Shown here piece by piece: positions 9,667 through 19,204 of a stretch of 64,000 nucleotides of DNA. The DNA lies in NCBI RefSeq assembly GCF_034424525.1, contig NZ_CP139979.1:992001-1056000 (forward strand), read 5' to 3'. A program made the translations under genes and the position numbers. The notes under the pieces are model-generated. The model searched no databases and had not been told where the DNA came from. It was given only the letters and a program-made list of their open reading frames with translations. Position 1 is the stretch's first letter; each line of letters starts with the position of its first letter. This stretch comes from Sphingobium yanoikuyae. GTDB taxonomy: Bacteria; Pseudomonadota; Alphaproteobacteria; Sphingomonadales; Sphingomonadaceae.

Positions 9667-10194
9667 TGTATTTCTCCTACATTCGGTTTGAAACAAAAAC
9701 GTAAAGTCTTCAGCGCGCAGATCATCGTTCACCAATCCGAAGATCGGCGCGCCTGATCCTTGCAAATTCCCGGTCACGCAAAGTCCCGACTGCCACATCG
9801 CAAGATATGGCACGGACCCTCGTTCTACACGCAGCGCCAGCAGACATCGTCGCGAGGACTCATATCCACCCGCCGTTACCCGAATATTCGGGTCACACAT
9901 CCGGCAATAACAATCGGACTATCAAATTTGCCGGATTGCGACTCGATCACTATCCGACAATCAAAATCTATCGAGTCTAAATGACAGTTTTGTTATGATG
10001 GGTTTGAACTACAGCAAATCTCATCAGTTTATTCTGTCCATTTCGGTTGGACATTTTAGATACGACGAGATGATAGGAGATTTGATTGCAACTATATTGT
10101 AGCAATGCGAGGATATAGCTTATATCCAGTTAGTTCTCTTGGATATTTTTTTCCTTATGCAGGGACTGTCACAGGAGGCATGAGCAGGGGTAGC
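9667..10194. other. Divergent intergenic region between PstS-like gene and gspE
   Basis: About 530 bases with no convincing gene. The part nearest gspE is A+T rich and should hold its promoter. It contains the 16-bp palindrome listed separately, and a single CTGTCAT half-site on the minus strand near 9981-9987 with an A-rich spacer but no good second half. Confidence 0.6.
9878..9893. promoter_or_regulatory. Perfect 16-bp palindrome, candidate operator
   Basis: ACCCGAATATTCGGGT is perfectly self-complementary and lies 212 bp upstream of the PstS-like start and about 300 bp upstream of gspE. Its form suits a dimeric regulator, but no regulator is named by the sequence. Confidence 0.4.
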
Positions 10195-11946
10195 ATGTTC
10201 CGCGTGTCAAATATTGCACGATCCTGGCATAAAGTTCGGGAAGCGCCGATAACGGACGAGGATGGCCCGGTTGCCGCGAATCCCAATGGATTCGAGGAAA
10301 TGCTACGCGCGCGGGCATTGCTTGCAGACGAGAGCTTGCAGCGCGCGCTCCTCATCCACGCCGAGACCGACGAACGGCTCGATGCCGTCGTTACCCGACT
10401 CGGCCTGCTTTCCGAGGACCGAATCGCAGCCGAAATGTCTGCGCATACCGGCCTTCCGGTGATCGAGGGGGCTGCCCTACCTTCATCCGCTGTCGAAGGA
10501 CCCGGGCTCTCCCTCGATTTCCTGCGCGAAACGCGGGCGATCCCCATCTACGCCGATGAGGCAAAAGTCCGCATCGCTGTAAGCGATCCCTTTGATCCGT
10601 TCCCTGAGCAAGCGTTCCAGTTCATGTTCGGGGGAAGGGCGGTCGAACGCCTGATCGCAAGGGCCAGCGACATCGACGCTGCGATCGAGCGGCTCTACCA
10701 CGGGTCCGCGCAGGCTGCCGAAGAGGGTGAAAGCGAGATCGACAGCGACGATCTCGAGAGGTTGAAAGACCTCGTCAGCGACGCGCCAGTGATCCGCGCC
10801 GTCAACCGACTGATCGCGCGCGCGTCGGATGAGCGAGCGTCCGACATACATATAGAGCCGAGCGATGATGGGTTGATCGTTCGATTTCGCGTGGATGGTA
10901 TGCTGAGGCAGGCGACGAAGCTTCCACTCGCGATGCGGGCCCCGTTGGTCTCACGCATCAAAGTGATGGCGAGCCTCAACATCGCCGAGCGCCGCCTACC
11001 ACAAGACGGTCGATTGCGTATTTCGGTTCGCGGCCATGAAATCGATCTCCGCGTTGCGACCTCACCGTCTATCCACGGCGAAAGTGTGGTCATGCGCATC
11101 CTCGACCGCTCACGCCTTGCACTTGATTTCACCTCACTGGGGTTCGACCCGAAACTCACCGCGAGGATGCGCGAGGCCATCGGCCGCCCGCATGGCATCG
11201 TCCTCGTCACCGGGCCGACCGGCAGCGGCAAGACGACCACGCTTTACGCGGCGCTTTCCGAACTCAACGCGGATTACCGCAAGTTGCTCACCGTCGAAGA
11301 CCCCATCGAATACCGGCTGCCAGGGGTCATCCAGACCCAGGTCAATCCCGCCATCAGCTTCACGTTCAGCACTGCGCTCCGCTCTTTCCTCCGGCAAGAC
11401 CCCGACGTCATGATGGTGGGCGAGATTCGTGACACGGAAACCGCGCAGATTGCAGTCCAGGCGGCGCTCACCGGGCATATGATCCTCTCCACGCTGCATA
11501 CCAACACCGCGGCAGGCGCAATCTCCCGCCTTCTGGACATGGGTGTCGAGCCATTTCTCCTCGGATCGGTATTGACCGGCATCCTGGCGCAGCGCCTCGT
11601 GCGGCGGCTATGTGTCGAGTGCAGGCGACCTTATGGTCCTGATGACGAGATTCCCCCTGTACTGGCGCCGCTGCTAGGGTCCGTCGAACCAGCCCAATTC
11701 TTTCATGCGCATGGATGCGATCGATGCGGCGGCAGCGGCTATTCCGGACGGGTCGCGGTACTGGAGTTCCTTCGCGTCGATGCTGCCATCTCGCGCCTGA
11801 TTCTGCACAGCGCTGACACTCCCGAGATCCAGGCTGCGGGGGAAGCCGGGGGAATGCGCAGCCTTGTTGCTGATGGCGTTGCCAAGGCGGCGGCAGGCCT
11901 CACGACACTTGAAGAAGTGATGCGTGTCGGGAGCGGGGACGGCTGA
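10195..11946 (+). CDS. gspE: Type II secretion ATPase GspE
   Basis: A 583-residue cytoplasmic ATPase from ATG 10195 (AGGGG 5 bases upstream); ATG 10180 is an alternative but sits one base from its AGGAGG. The N-terminal MshEN-type domain is followed by the ATPase core: Walker A GPTGSGKTT at about residue 340, a Walker B/Asp-box region DPDVMMVGEIRDTETA, and His-box STLHTN. A zinc module with CVEC and CDRCGG pairs lies near the C-terminus, as in GspE. It powers pseudopilus assembly at the inner membrane. It is the first gene of an 11-gene operon, and its stop overlaps the gspF start. Confidence 0.95.
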   Translation: MFRVSNIARSWHKVREAPITDEDGPVAANPNGFEEMLRARALLADESLQRALLIHAETDERLDAVVTRLGLLSEDRIAAEMSAHTGLPVIEGAALPSSAVEGPGLSLDFLRETRAIPIYADEAKVRIAVSDPFDPFPEQAFQFMFGGRAVERLIARASDIDAAIERLYHGSAQAAEEGESEIDSDDLERLKDLVSDAPVIRAVNRLIARASDERASDIHIEPSDDGLIVRFRVDGMLRQATKLPLAMRAPLVSRIKVMASLNIAERRLPQDGRLRISVRGHEIDLRVATSPSIHGESVVMRILDRSRLALDFTSLGFDPKLTARMREAIGRPHGIVLVTGPTGSGKTTTLYAALSELNADYRKLLTVEDPIEYRLPGVIQTQVNPAISFTFSTALRSFLRQDPDVMMVGEIRDTETAQIAVQAALTGHMILSTLHTNTAAGAISRLLDMGVEPFLLGSVLTGILAQRLVRRLCVECRRPYGPDDEIPPVLAPLLGSVEPAQFFHAHGCDRCGGSGYSGRVAVLEFLRVDAAISRLILHSADTPEIQAAGEAGGMRSLVADGVAKAAAGLTTLEEVMRVGSGDG

Positions 11947-13157
11947 TGGCGACTTACCATTACCGGGCCGTCAAGAGCGACGGTTCGAGCCTTTCAGGCG
12001 AGCTCGAAGCCAGCGATCGCCGTGATGCCGCGGCCGCGTTGCGTCGTAATGGCGCCCGCCCACTCGAACTTGTGGTGGTCCCGGCTATGGAGACCGCTAA
12101 GCGGACAAAAGCGCGGGGCAAAGGGCGCCAGGCTGCTGCGATCAGTGTCGGTGAACTGGCGGTACTCCTCGAAGCCGGCCTCCAACTCGACCGCGCGCTC
12201 TCACTGGCCGTTGAAAACGTCGAGGACAAGGATGTCGCCGTCCATCTGGCCGATATCCTCCGCGATGTACGCGAAGGCGCGCCGCTCTCTCGCGCCATGG
12301 CGCAAAAACCGGAACTGTTCTCGCCGACCGCAGTCGCGATGGCGGAAGCGGGCGAGGCGAACGGCCGGCTTGGGGAAGCACTGACACGCTTGGCGAGTGC
12401 CCTCGAACAGGAAGCCGAGTTGCGGCGTCTGGTCACCTCATCGATGATCTACCCGATCGCCCTCATCGTGATTGCGGTTGGCGTCGTCCTCCTGATGCTC
12501 CTCTTCGTCGTTCCGCAGTTCGAGCGCATGTTCACCAGTACCGCCCAGAAACTCCCGACTGCGACGCTCGTCGTGATGACCGCGAGCCAGATCCTTCGAC
12601 ATTACGGGATCGCCATACTTGCTGTGCTCGGGGGCAGCATCTTCGCCGCTGCCATCGCCTTGCGCCAGCCTGCGGTCCGTCTCGCACGTGATCGCGTCGC
12701 CCTACGTTTACCGCAATTGGGTGAGCTCATTCGCCGTATCGAGACCGCCAGGTTCGCTCGTACCTTGGGCGCGCTCATCGAAGGTGAAGTCGGTCTTCCC
12801 GCTGCGCTGGCGCTATCGCAGCGCACATTGACCAACCAGGTCCTGGCGGCAGCCATCGGCAAGGTCACCGATGGCGTCAAGGAGGGTGGGGGGCTGACGG
12901 CACCACTTGCAGCTTCCGGCGTACTCCCGAAGCTCGCGATCGGCTTCCTGCGCACTGGCGAGGAAACGTCCCAACTCGGCATGATGCTGACCCGCCTCGC
13001 CGACGTTCTCGACCGGGACGTCCGCACGCGTCTCGAACGCATCATTGGTATCCTCACACCCGTCATCACGGTCCTGCTCGGCGTGACGGTGGCAAGCATC
13101 ATCGCCTCCATCATGTCCGCGATTCTCGGATTCAACGACCTTGCGCTGTCTTCATGA
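11946..13157 (+). CDS. gspF: Type II secretion inner-membrane platform protein GspF
   Basis: A 403-residue protein with the usual GspF/PilC layout: a short N-terminal region (YHYRAVKSDGSSLSGELEA), two repeated cytoplasmic helical domains, and three membrane segments, two near residues 168-190 and 220-238 and one at the C-terminus (ILTPVITVLLGVTVASIIASI). It is the platform that couples GspE to pseudopilus assembly. The start overlaps the gspE stop by one base (TGATG), indicating translational coupling. Confidence 0.94.
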   Translation: MATYHYRAVKSDGSSLSGELEASDRRDAAAALRRNGARPLELVVVPAMETAKRTKARGKGRQAAAISVGELAVLLEAGLQLDRALSLAVENVEDKDVAVHLADILRDVREGAPLSRAMAQKPELFSPTAVAMAEAGEANGRLGEALTRLASALEQEAELRRLVTSSMIYPIALIVIAVGVVLLMLLFVVPQFERMFTSTAQKLPTATLVVMTASQILRHYGIAILAVLGGSIFAAAIALRQPAVRLARDRVALRLPQLGELIRRIETARFARTLGALIEGEVGLPAALALSQRTLTNQVLAAAIGKVTDGVKEGGGLTAPLAASGVLPKLAIGFLRTGEETSQLGMMLTRLADVLDRDVRTRLERIIGILTPVITVLLGVTVASIIASIMSAILGFNDLALSS

Positions 13158-13170
13158 AGGGAGAAACAGA

Positions 13171-13605
13171 ATGAGAAAACGACCCGGAAAAGACGCTGGG
13201 CAGGAAGCCGGATTTACACTCCTCGAGCTTCTTGTCGTTCTGGCGATCCTAGGCCTCCTAGCGGCGATCGTCGGCCCGCAGGTCATCAAGTATCTCGACA
13301 GTTCCAAGTCCAAGACCGCACAGGTCCAGGCGAAGAACGTCGTCGCAGCGCTCAATCTCTTCAAACTCGACGCCTCGCGCTATCCAACCGAACAAGAGGG
13401 CCTTGAAGCGCTGGTGAAGGCTCCGCAGAATCTTCCGAGCTGGAACGGGCCTTATCTCCCCGAGCAGTCTGCCATCACCGATCCGTGGGGACGCCCCTAT
13501 TTGCTGCGTATTCCCGGCGAGCATGGCGAGGTCGATGTCTACAGCCTCGGCTCCGACGGCAAACCTGGCGGCACCGGGGAGGCCAAGGATGTGGGCAGTT
13601 GGTGA
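13171..13605 (+). CDS. gspG: Major pseudopilin GspG
   Basis: A 144-residue pseudopilin. ATG 13171 has GGGAG upstream; the longer frame from 13141 has none. After a short basic leader comes the prepilin site G-FTLLELLVVLAILGLL with Glu at +5. The C-terminal half has the GspG signature: LDASRYPTEQEGLEAL, WNGPYL, DPWGRPYLL and the calcium-loop region YSLGSDGKPGG. It is the main subunit of the pseudopilus. Confidence 0.95.
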   Translation: MRKRPGKDAGQEAGFTLLELLVVLAILGLLAAIVGPQVIKYLDSSKSKTAQVQAKNVVAALNLFKLDASRYPTEQEGLEALVKAPQNLPSWNGPYLPEQSAITDPWGRPYLLRIPGEHGEVDVYSLGSDGKPGGTGEAKDVGSW

Positions 13606-14023
13606 TACGAGGGCTCGCTCTCACCCCGACGCAGGGTTCACGCTTCTTGAGGCGCTGGTCGTTCTGGCGATCCTTGGACTTGCCGCAGGAATCGCGTTTC
13701 CAGCAGTAGGGGCCGCCTTGCGCTACCAGGAGTTTCTCGATGGGGCGACCCGCTTCGAGACAGCGCTCCGCAGCGCGCGAGCGGACGCGATGCGTCGCGG
13801 CATCACCGTTCGTTTTGCAATATCTTCTGACCAGCGGGATTTTGCTGCTGGTGCAGTCGTGGATCGTCTGCCTGCACGGTTACGCGGAACCCCTCGCGCC
13901 GGCGGCGTCACCTTCTACCCCGATGGGTCTGCGAGCGGTGGCGAAGTTGCGGTTGCCGATGGCGTCAGACTTCGGCGCTGGAGAGTACGTCCCACCACCG
14001 GCCTCATCGAGCGCATATCATGA
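13589..14023 (+). CDS. gspH: Minor pseudopilin GspH
   Basis: A 144-residue protein starting at ATG 13589, inside the end of gspG (17-base overlap). It has the prepilin motif G-FTLLEALVVLAILGLAAG with Glu at +5 and the GspH-type tail (FETALRSARADAMRRGITVRF, then a Gly-rich ending). It belongs to the tip complex of the pseudopilus. The long frame from 13523 runs through gspG and is not needed. Confidence 0.9.
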   Translation: MWAVGDTRARSHPDAGFTLLEALVVLAILGLAAGIAFPAVGAALRYQEFLDGATRFETALRSARADAMRRGITVRFAISSDQRDFAAGAVVDRLPARLRGTPRAGGVTFYPDGSASGGEVAVADGVRLRRWRVRPTTGLIERIS

Positions 14024-14394
14024 AGGTGGCGCCCTCTGAAGCCGGTTTCAGCCTGGTCGAGACGCTGGTCTCCCTCGCTGTCATCGCCGGCATGTCCGCC
14101 ATGCTGTTCGATTCGGTTTCCACGCATGCGCTTGCAGGCAACCGAACCGCCCAGAAACGCGAGGCCGTTCTGCTTGCTCGTTCCCTCCTCGCACATGCCA
14201 GTATCGCCTCTGGACCAGGCGAGCTGCCCGAAAGCGGACACCAGGGTGATCTTGCATGGCGTTACACCCACCACACTGTGCGCAGCGAAGCCCGTGATAG
14301 CGCGGCTGCCCTTCAGCAGGTGCGGATCGACGTTCTGGACCGCAACACGGGGCGCCAGCTCGTCCGGGTCGAAACTCTGCGATTGGATCAGTGA
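14020..14394 (+). CDS. gspI: Minor pseudopilin GspI
   Basis: A 124-residue protein whose ATG overlaps the gspH stop (ATGA). The leader is MKVAPSEAG, with cleavage before FSLVETLVSLAVIAG and Glu at +5. The mature part fits GspI in length and contains the typical helix with Ala/Arg/Leu-rich repeats. It pairs with GspJ and GspK at the pseudopilus tip. Confidence 0.88.
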   Translation: MKVAPSEAGFSLVETLVSLAVIAGMSAMLFDSVSTHALAGNRTAQKREAVLLARSLLAHASIASGPGELPESGHQGDLAWRYTHHTVRSEARDSAAALQQVRIDVLDRNTGRQLVRVETLRLDQ

Positions 14395-14397
14395 TCA

Positions 14398-15090
14398 ATG
14401 GCTGAGTGGCGCTACATTGACGATCATCAATTCGAGCGGGAAGGCGGCTTCACGCTTATCGAACTTCTCGTCAGCCTGGCGCTGATGGGTTTGGCCGCGA
14501 CTCTCCTGCTGCAGGGCCTAACGACTGCCGGCATCCTCGCCGGGCGAAGCCGCGCGACGATCAACGCTGTCGACGAAGTTGTTGCCGCGCAAAACCTCCT
14601 ACGCAGCGCCGTCGAACGCCTTCGCCCGATCACCCGGTCGGATTCCGCCATACCAATCGTGGAATTGCGCGGCACGGGCGGCGTGCTGACCTTCGTCGGA
14701 CCACCGTTCGATCGGGAAGGGGCGGACGCTCTTCAGCGATTTCGCCTCACGCGCACCGCAAATGGGGATCTCGTCCTCTACAGTGCCCACTCACGTAAGA
14801 TGGGCATCGACAGGAGCGGAACAGACCTCGTGGGCTGGACCCCGAACCGGCTGCTCACCGGTGTGCGCAATCTTTCCATCAGCTATCTTGGGCCCCCCGA
14901 ACCCGGCGCGCCTCGTGCCTGGCAAGATCGCTGGTGGGACCGCTCGACAACGCCTGAACTCATTCGCGTCCGGGTTGTCTTTGCCGAGACCGATCGCCGT
15001 ATCTGGCCCGACCTCGTCATCCGTCCCCGATCAACCAGCTACGGCACCTGTCGGAATGATCCGGTGACCGGAAAGTGTGAGGAACGATGA
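14398..15090 (+). CDS. gspJ: Minor pseudopilin GspJ
   Basis: A 230-residue pseudopilin with prepilin motif GG-FTLIELLVSLALMGLAA about 16 residues in. The globular part includes LLTGVRNLSISYLGP and a late RVRVVFAETDRRIWPDLVIRPR strand, typical of GspJ. The gene starts 3 bases after gspI ends, and its own stop overlaps the next start. Confidence 0.88.
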   Translation: MAEWRYIDDHQFEREGGFTLIELLVSLALMGLAATLLLQGLTTAGILAGRSRATINAVDEVVAAQNLLRSAVERLRPITRSDSAIPIVELRGTGGVLTFVGPPFDREGADALQRFRLTRTANGDLVLYSAHSRKMGIDRSGTDLVGWTPNRLLTGVRNLSISYLGPPEPGAPRAWQDRWWDRSTTPELIRVRVVFAETDRRIWPDLVIRPRSTSYGTCRNDPVTGKCEER

Positions 15091-16112
15091 GCTCCAAAAG
15101 AATCCTCAATGCAGATATGGCAACCATCGGACGCTGGATCGCGAGCGGCATCCGATGGTGGGTTGCGGAGCTCGAGCAATTGCTCCCTGCAAGGCTTCGC
15201 CATGCCCGCTCCGATGGCTTGGGTCACTACCGATTTGCCGATGGCGCCCTGACTCCAGTCGCCAATGGCCAAAAGGGTGCCAGCGATGGTCCTCATCCCG
15301 GTGAGCGTGTCGCGGTGATCGTTTCGCGCAGCGAGAGTCTTGCCCGTGTAATCGAACGGCCGGCGCTGAACGATCGGGATTTGCAGCGAATGGCATCGTT
15401 CGAGGGTGATGGCTTGTTACCGTTCCCGAGCGGAACCACGATCATCGCCGCACGGAGGGTTGGATCAACGGCAGATCCGGCAAAAATCCGTGTCGAGATC
15501 GCCGGCTTGCCGCTCGAAACAGCTCGAAGAATTGCGGAGACGATTGCCGACGCCAAGGTGGTTGCTGTTCGCATTTTCGTTGAGAATAACCGGACGGCTG
15601 CGTCGCCTCTCGATTTCGCACCGGCGATGCACGAAGCTGGCCTGATCGCGCGTCCCCGAAGCGCAACGCCTCTGATTTGGGCGGTCGTGGCTTGCTTCGT
15701 GGTCATCAATACCGGTCTGTTCATCTGGAAGGATGTCCGCTCTGTCGAGCGACTTGAACAGGTCGTGCAAGAGCAACAGCCAGTCGTCACCGTCGCTAAG
15801 ACGATCACGCGCAGGACTGGTCAGGACCATACGCTGGTTGCCCGCTCGCTCGCCAAACGACGCGACCATGATGCCATCGGGGGACTAGCGGTCATCAGTG
15901 AAGCGATTCCCCAAGGTGCTTGGCTTCAGCGCTATGTCTGGGATGGAACGTCCGTGAAAATCACTGGCTATAAGCCGCCGCGCACTGACATCGCCGGCGA
16001 ACTGCGCCGGTCCGGCAACTTTGCCGACGTGCGCGCAATGAATGACGAAATCCAGGCGGAAGTGCCCGCCGGAGAGCCGTTCGATATCGGGGCGAGGATC
16101 GCCCGCCGATGA
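15087..16112 (+). CDS. gspL: GspL-like inner-membrane assembly protein
   Basis: A 341-residue protein with a cytoplasmic N-terminal part containing an actin-like/PilM-like strand pattern, a single membrane helix around residues 194-214 (TPLIWAVVACFVVINTGLFI), and a periplasmic part with PilN-like coiled coil. This architecture and the position just before gspM identify GspL, which recruits GspE to the membrane. It overlaps gspJ and gspM by 4 bases each. The N-terminal sequence is divergent, so the call rests partly on context. Confidence 0.78.
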   Translation: MSSKRILNADMATIGRWIASGIRWWVAELEQLLPARLRHARSDGLGHYRFADGALTPVANGQKGASDGPHPGERVAVIVSRSESLARVIERPALNDRDLQRMASFEGDGLLPFPSGTTIIAARRVGSTADPAKIRVEIAGLPLETARRIAETIADAKVVAVRIFVENNRTAASPLDFAPAMHEAGLIARPRSATPLIWAVVACFVVINTGLFIWKDVRSVERLEQVVQEQQPVVTVAKTITRRTGQDHTLVARSLAKRRDHDAIGGLAVISEAIPQGAWLQRYVWDGTSVKITGYKPPRTDIAGELRRSGNFADVRAMNDEIQAEVPAGEPFDIGARIARR

Positions 16113-16666
16113 TGATCCGTCCAACTTCTCCCCGCGAGCGCAGGCTCGTAGCCCTGCTTATCCTCGTATCGCTTATTGCGGTGCTCTGGTTCGCAATCGT
16201 TGCGCCAATCGCCGCTGGATTCTCAACGAGGGCACAGCAGCGCGAACAACTGAACCTGAGCTATCTCCACAATCAACGCACGATCGCATCGGTCCCCCGA
16301 TTGCGCCGTCAAGCCGAAGACGCCCGACGAAACATAGAGGCCTATGTAATCGGCGCGGCAAACGCGGAAGCGGGGCGGGAGCAGCTTAAGGCGCGGGCTC
16401 AGCGCATTGTCGAACGGAGCGGCGGCGAAGTGCGCGGGGTCGGTGATGCAGAAGCGGAAGCGGGGTGGGCGCGCGCGAGCATCGCGGCGCGAATGAACCT
16501 CCCGCAACTCGTATCAACCCTCGATCAGCTCCAGAACAACCCTCCCTGGCTCATCGTGGAGACCGTTTCAGTCGATGCGAACGACGCTCTCGTCACCGGC
16601 CAATCTTCAACAATGGATGTTCAAATTGAAATCGCGATTCCTATCCGCGCTGCCCCCGCTCGATAA
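16109..16666 (+). CDS. gspM: GspM-like inner-membrane protein
   Basis: A 185-residue protein with one N-terminal membrane helix (LVALLILVSLIAVLWFAIVAPI), a coiled-coil segment and a small periplasmic ferredoxin-like domain, the layout of GspM (T2SSM_b type). It partners GspL. It starts in a 4-base overlap with gspL. Confidence 0.8.
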   Translation: MMIRPTSPRERRLVALLILVSLIAVLWFAIVAPIAAGFSTRAQQREQLNLSYLHNQRTIASVPRLRRQAEDARRNIEAYVIGAANAEAGREQLKARAQRIVERSGGEVRGVGDAEAEAGWARASIAARMNLPQLVSTLDQLQNNPPWLIVETVSVDANDALVTGQSSTMDVQIEIAIPIRAAPAR

Positions 16667-17132
16667 GACGGCACGGCTACCACTGCTGTTGTGCGCCTTG
16701 CTCGCGGCAGCCGTCGCGATTCAGCTAACAGACGCAGGCGATGTCGAACTGCCTCCCCCGGGCCCAGTCGGCCGCGGGGGATCCTCCCGCTCATCCAATG
16801 CAACGCCCGAACGTGCGGTAGGCGGTCAGGCAATCGTTGCTCGTTCAGTCTTCGCGCCCTCCGCAAGTGCGGCGTCCGGCGGCGCAAGCCAGATCGGCGA
16901 TCGCAAGATCGTCGGCTCCATCCGGATCGGGCGCGCGACTTATGCCGTCGTTCAAGGCGGTGACGGCCGAACGACAAGCATCGCTGTGGGGGGGCGGATT
17001 GGTGATTGGCGTCTGCGCGCCGTGCGCGAGGGCGCGGTGCTGCTCGAACGCGGTGAAGAAAGGATCATTGTCCCATTCGGCGCGGGAGCCCCCCTGCCGG
17101 CGAATGCGGCTGCGAATGGGAGTCAAAGATGA
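16617..17132 (+). CDS. gspC: GspC-like inner-membrane coupling protein
   Basis: A protein of about 171 residues. One membrane helix lies near the start (LPLLLCALLAAAVAIQLTDA), then a Pro/Gly/Ser-rich linker, then a homology-region-like fold: IVGSIRIGRATYAVVQ, VGGRIGDWRLRAV and VLLERGEERIIVPFG. This is the GspC region that contacts the secretin N0 domain. No PDZ domain is present. The start is uncertain: ATG 16617 and ATG 16575 both lie inside gspM and neither has a strong ribosome site. A GspN-type name is possible, but the HR-like fold favours GspC. Confidence 0.7.
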   Translation: MFKLKSRFLSALPPLDKTARLPLLLCALLAAAVAIQLTDAGDVELPPPGPVGRGGSSRSSNATPERAVGGQAIVARSVFAPSASAASGGASQIGDRKIVGSIRIGRATYAVVQGGDGRTTSIAVGGRIGDWRLRAVREGAVLLERGEERIIVPFGAGAPLPANAAANGSQR

Positions 17133-19204
17133 ACATCAAGCCAAATTTGCTTGCCGGGATCGCCCTGGTAACGCTCTCGCTCGGAGGTTGCGCCGCGACT
17201 CAGGCTCCGGTGCCGCTCCAAATGCCCACGCCACCCGCCATCGTCGCCGAGGCGGAACGGGCGGCGCCCCAAGTGCGCTCCACGATTGTTGACGGCGAAG
17301 GACCGATCCCTCAGCAAGGCTCCGCAGCGGCACCACGCCCTATCCGCGGCGGCAATGTGAGCCTCAATCTGCCTCAGGCGGACGTCCGCGCTGTCGCTTC
17401 GTCCGTGCAGCAAGTGACGGGCATCCCGATCGAGGTCGACGCCACCGTCAATGGGCAGGTCTCACTGGTGACGCCGGGATCTGTGGCGCGCTCGGAGATC
17501 ATCGGTCTGTTTGAGACGGCCTTGCGATCCGCCCAACTCGCCCTGGTCCCAATAGGCAATGGCTTTTCGGTGCGAACGGAGACTGCGGCTAAGGCACCTG
17601 TCGCTCCCGATGCCATTGGCTTTGGAACGGAAGTAATCACGTTGCAGTTCATCAACGCCGAGGAAGTCCGCAAGGTCATCGACAGTGCGATCCCCGGTGT
17701 GGTGGCGGACATCGACCCCGCAGGCAACAGGATCACGATCGCTGGTACGACCGGCCAGCGCAGCAGCGCGCGGGATATGCTGAAGCAGTTCGACGTCAAC
17801 TGGCTGCGGAACATGAGCTTTGGGCTCTATGTTCCGGAACGCACCGACGCCCGCCTTATCGTTCCCGAACTCGACAAACTCATCAACGCCGAAAATGCCC
17901 CCACCCGCGGCTTGGTCCGACTCATCACGATGGAACGGATCAACGGGATCCTCGCGGTCAGCGCCAACGGTCAATATCTGGAGGATGTCCGTCGCTGGGT
18001 CGAAATCCTCGATCGCGAGGGCGAAAATGCGGAGAAGCGCATTTTCGTGTACCGCGTTCTTCACGGCCGTGCCCGCGATCTCGCCCGGACACTCAACCAG
18101 GCGTACGGCAACAGCAGCGGCGGGGAGGGGGATCAATCCGACCCATTCGGGAGCAGCGATGAAGGCCGGACCCGTTCTGCAAGCGGTTCCTCACAGACAC
18201 CGCGTCCTGCAGGAACTGAAGGATCCGCCGGTGGCGCCTCCACTTCGCGGGAAAGCGCGCGCGAGGGCGACAACCGCTCTGGTTCTTCTGGCGGCAGCGG
18301 CGGCAAGATCACGGCCGACGAAGTCAACAACGCGATCGTCGTGCATGGGACGCCCCGCGAATACGCCTTGATAGAGGATGCCCTCCGCAAACTCGACATT
18401 GCGCCGTTACAAGTCATGATCGAGGCCGCGATCACAGAAGTTACGCTGACCGATACCCTGCGCTACGGTGTTCAGTGGAACTGGGCGACGGGAGATAGCA
18501 ATTTTCGCGTCACCGACGGGACATCGATGCCCACCGGCTCAAATCAGGCAGGCTTCAGCTATTTCCTCGCCGGCGGAAGCATCAGCGCCGCGCTTAACGC
18601 GCTCGAACAGCGCACCAATGTCCGCGTCGTTTCAGCACCCAAGCTTGTCACGCTCAACAACCAGACCGCCGCGCTGCAAGTCGGCGACCAGGTCCCGGTA
18701 TCGACAGGCAGCGCTGTCAGCGTCGAAAACCCCAATGCGCCTATCGTCAACGCGATCGAATATCGCGACACCGGTGTGATCCTTCGCGTCACGCCGCGCG
18801 TCAATGCAGGAAACACGGTCCTGCTCGACGTTTCGCAGGAAGTGAGCGACGTCAACCCCAACAGCGCTGCTGCCAACAGCAGCTCCGGTGCAGCGTCGCC
18901 CACGATCTCCACGCGCCGCATCTCAACCTCCGTCGCCGTTTTGGACGGACAGGTCATCGCGCTCGGCGGCCTCTTTCGGGATTCTCAAACGATCGGGAAA
19001 AATGGCATTCCGATCCTTTCCCGAATTCCCGTGCTCGGAGGTCTTTTCGGAAATCATGACAATCGTCAAAACCGCACCGAACTCATCGTTCTCCTGAAGC
19101 CTCAGGTCATTCGAACTCCGGACGATGGCCGCGCCGTCACCGAGGAACTGCGAGGAAAACTGCGGACGCTCGAGCCGTTTCGGACGCATGGCACCATCCC
19201 GTGA
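17129..19204 (+). CDS. gspD: Type II secretion secretin GspD (lipoprotein)
   Basis: A 691-residue outer-membrane secretin. The signal ends in a lipobox (LSLGGC), so it should be acylated, which can remove the need for a separate pilotin. N0 starts at about residue 74 (VSLNLPQADVRAVASSVQQ), followed by N1-N3 domains. A Ser/Gly-rich insertion of about 75 residues follows QAYGNSSGG in the N3 region. The secretin core contains RTNVRVVSAPKLVTLNNQTA, VGDQVPV and the late block RTELIVLLKPQVIR. It overlaps gspC upstream and gspK downstream. Confidence 0.95.
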   Translation: MNIKPNLLAGIALVTLSLGGCAATQAPVPLQMPTPPAIVAEAERAAPQVRSTIVDGEGPIPQQGSAAAPRPIRGGNVSLNLPQADVRAVASSVQQVTGIPIEVDATVNGQVSLVTPGSVARSEIIGLFETALRSAQLALVPIGNGFSVRTETAAKAPVAPDAIGFGTEVITLQFINAEEVRKVIDSAIPGVVADIDPAGNRITIAGTTGQRSSARDMLKQFDVNWLRNMSFGLYVPERTDARLIVPELDKLINAENAPTRGLVRLITMERINGILAVSANGQYLEDVRRWVEILDREGENAEKRIFVYRVLHGRARDLARTLNQAYGNSSGGEGDQSDPFGSSDEGRTRSASGSSQTPRPAGTEGSAGGASTSRESAREGDNRSGSSGGSGGKITADEVNNAIVVHGTPREYALIEDALRKLDIAPLQVMIEAAITEVTLTDTLRYGVQWNWATGDSNFRVTDGTSMPTGSNQAGFSYFLAGGSISAALNALEQRTNVRVVSAPKLVTLNNQTAALQVGDQVPVSTGSAVSVENPNAPIVNAIEYRDTGVILRVTPRVNAGNTVLLDVSQEVSDVNPNSAAANSSSGAASPTISTRRISTSVAVLDGQVIALGGLFRDSQTIGKNGIPILSRIPVLGGLFGNHDNRQNRTELIVLLKPQVIRTPDDGRAVTEELRGKLRTLEPFRTHGTIP

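Noticed and set aside
9975..10000. Possible Pho box upstream of the PstS-like gene
   Set aside because: One CTGTCAT half-site is present on the minus strand, but the paired half matches only two of seven bases and lies 315 bp from the start.
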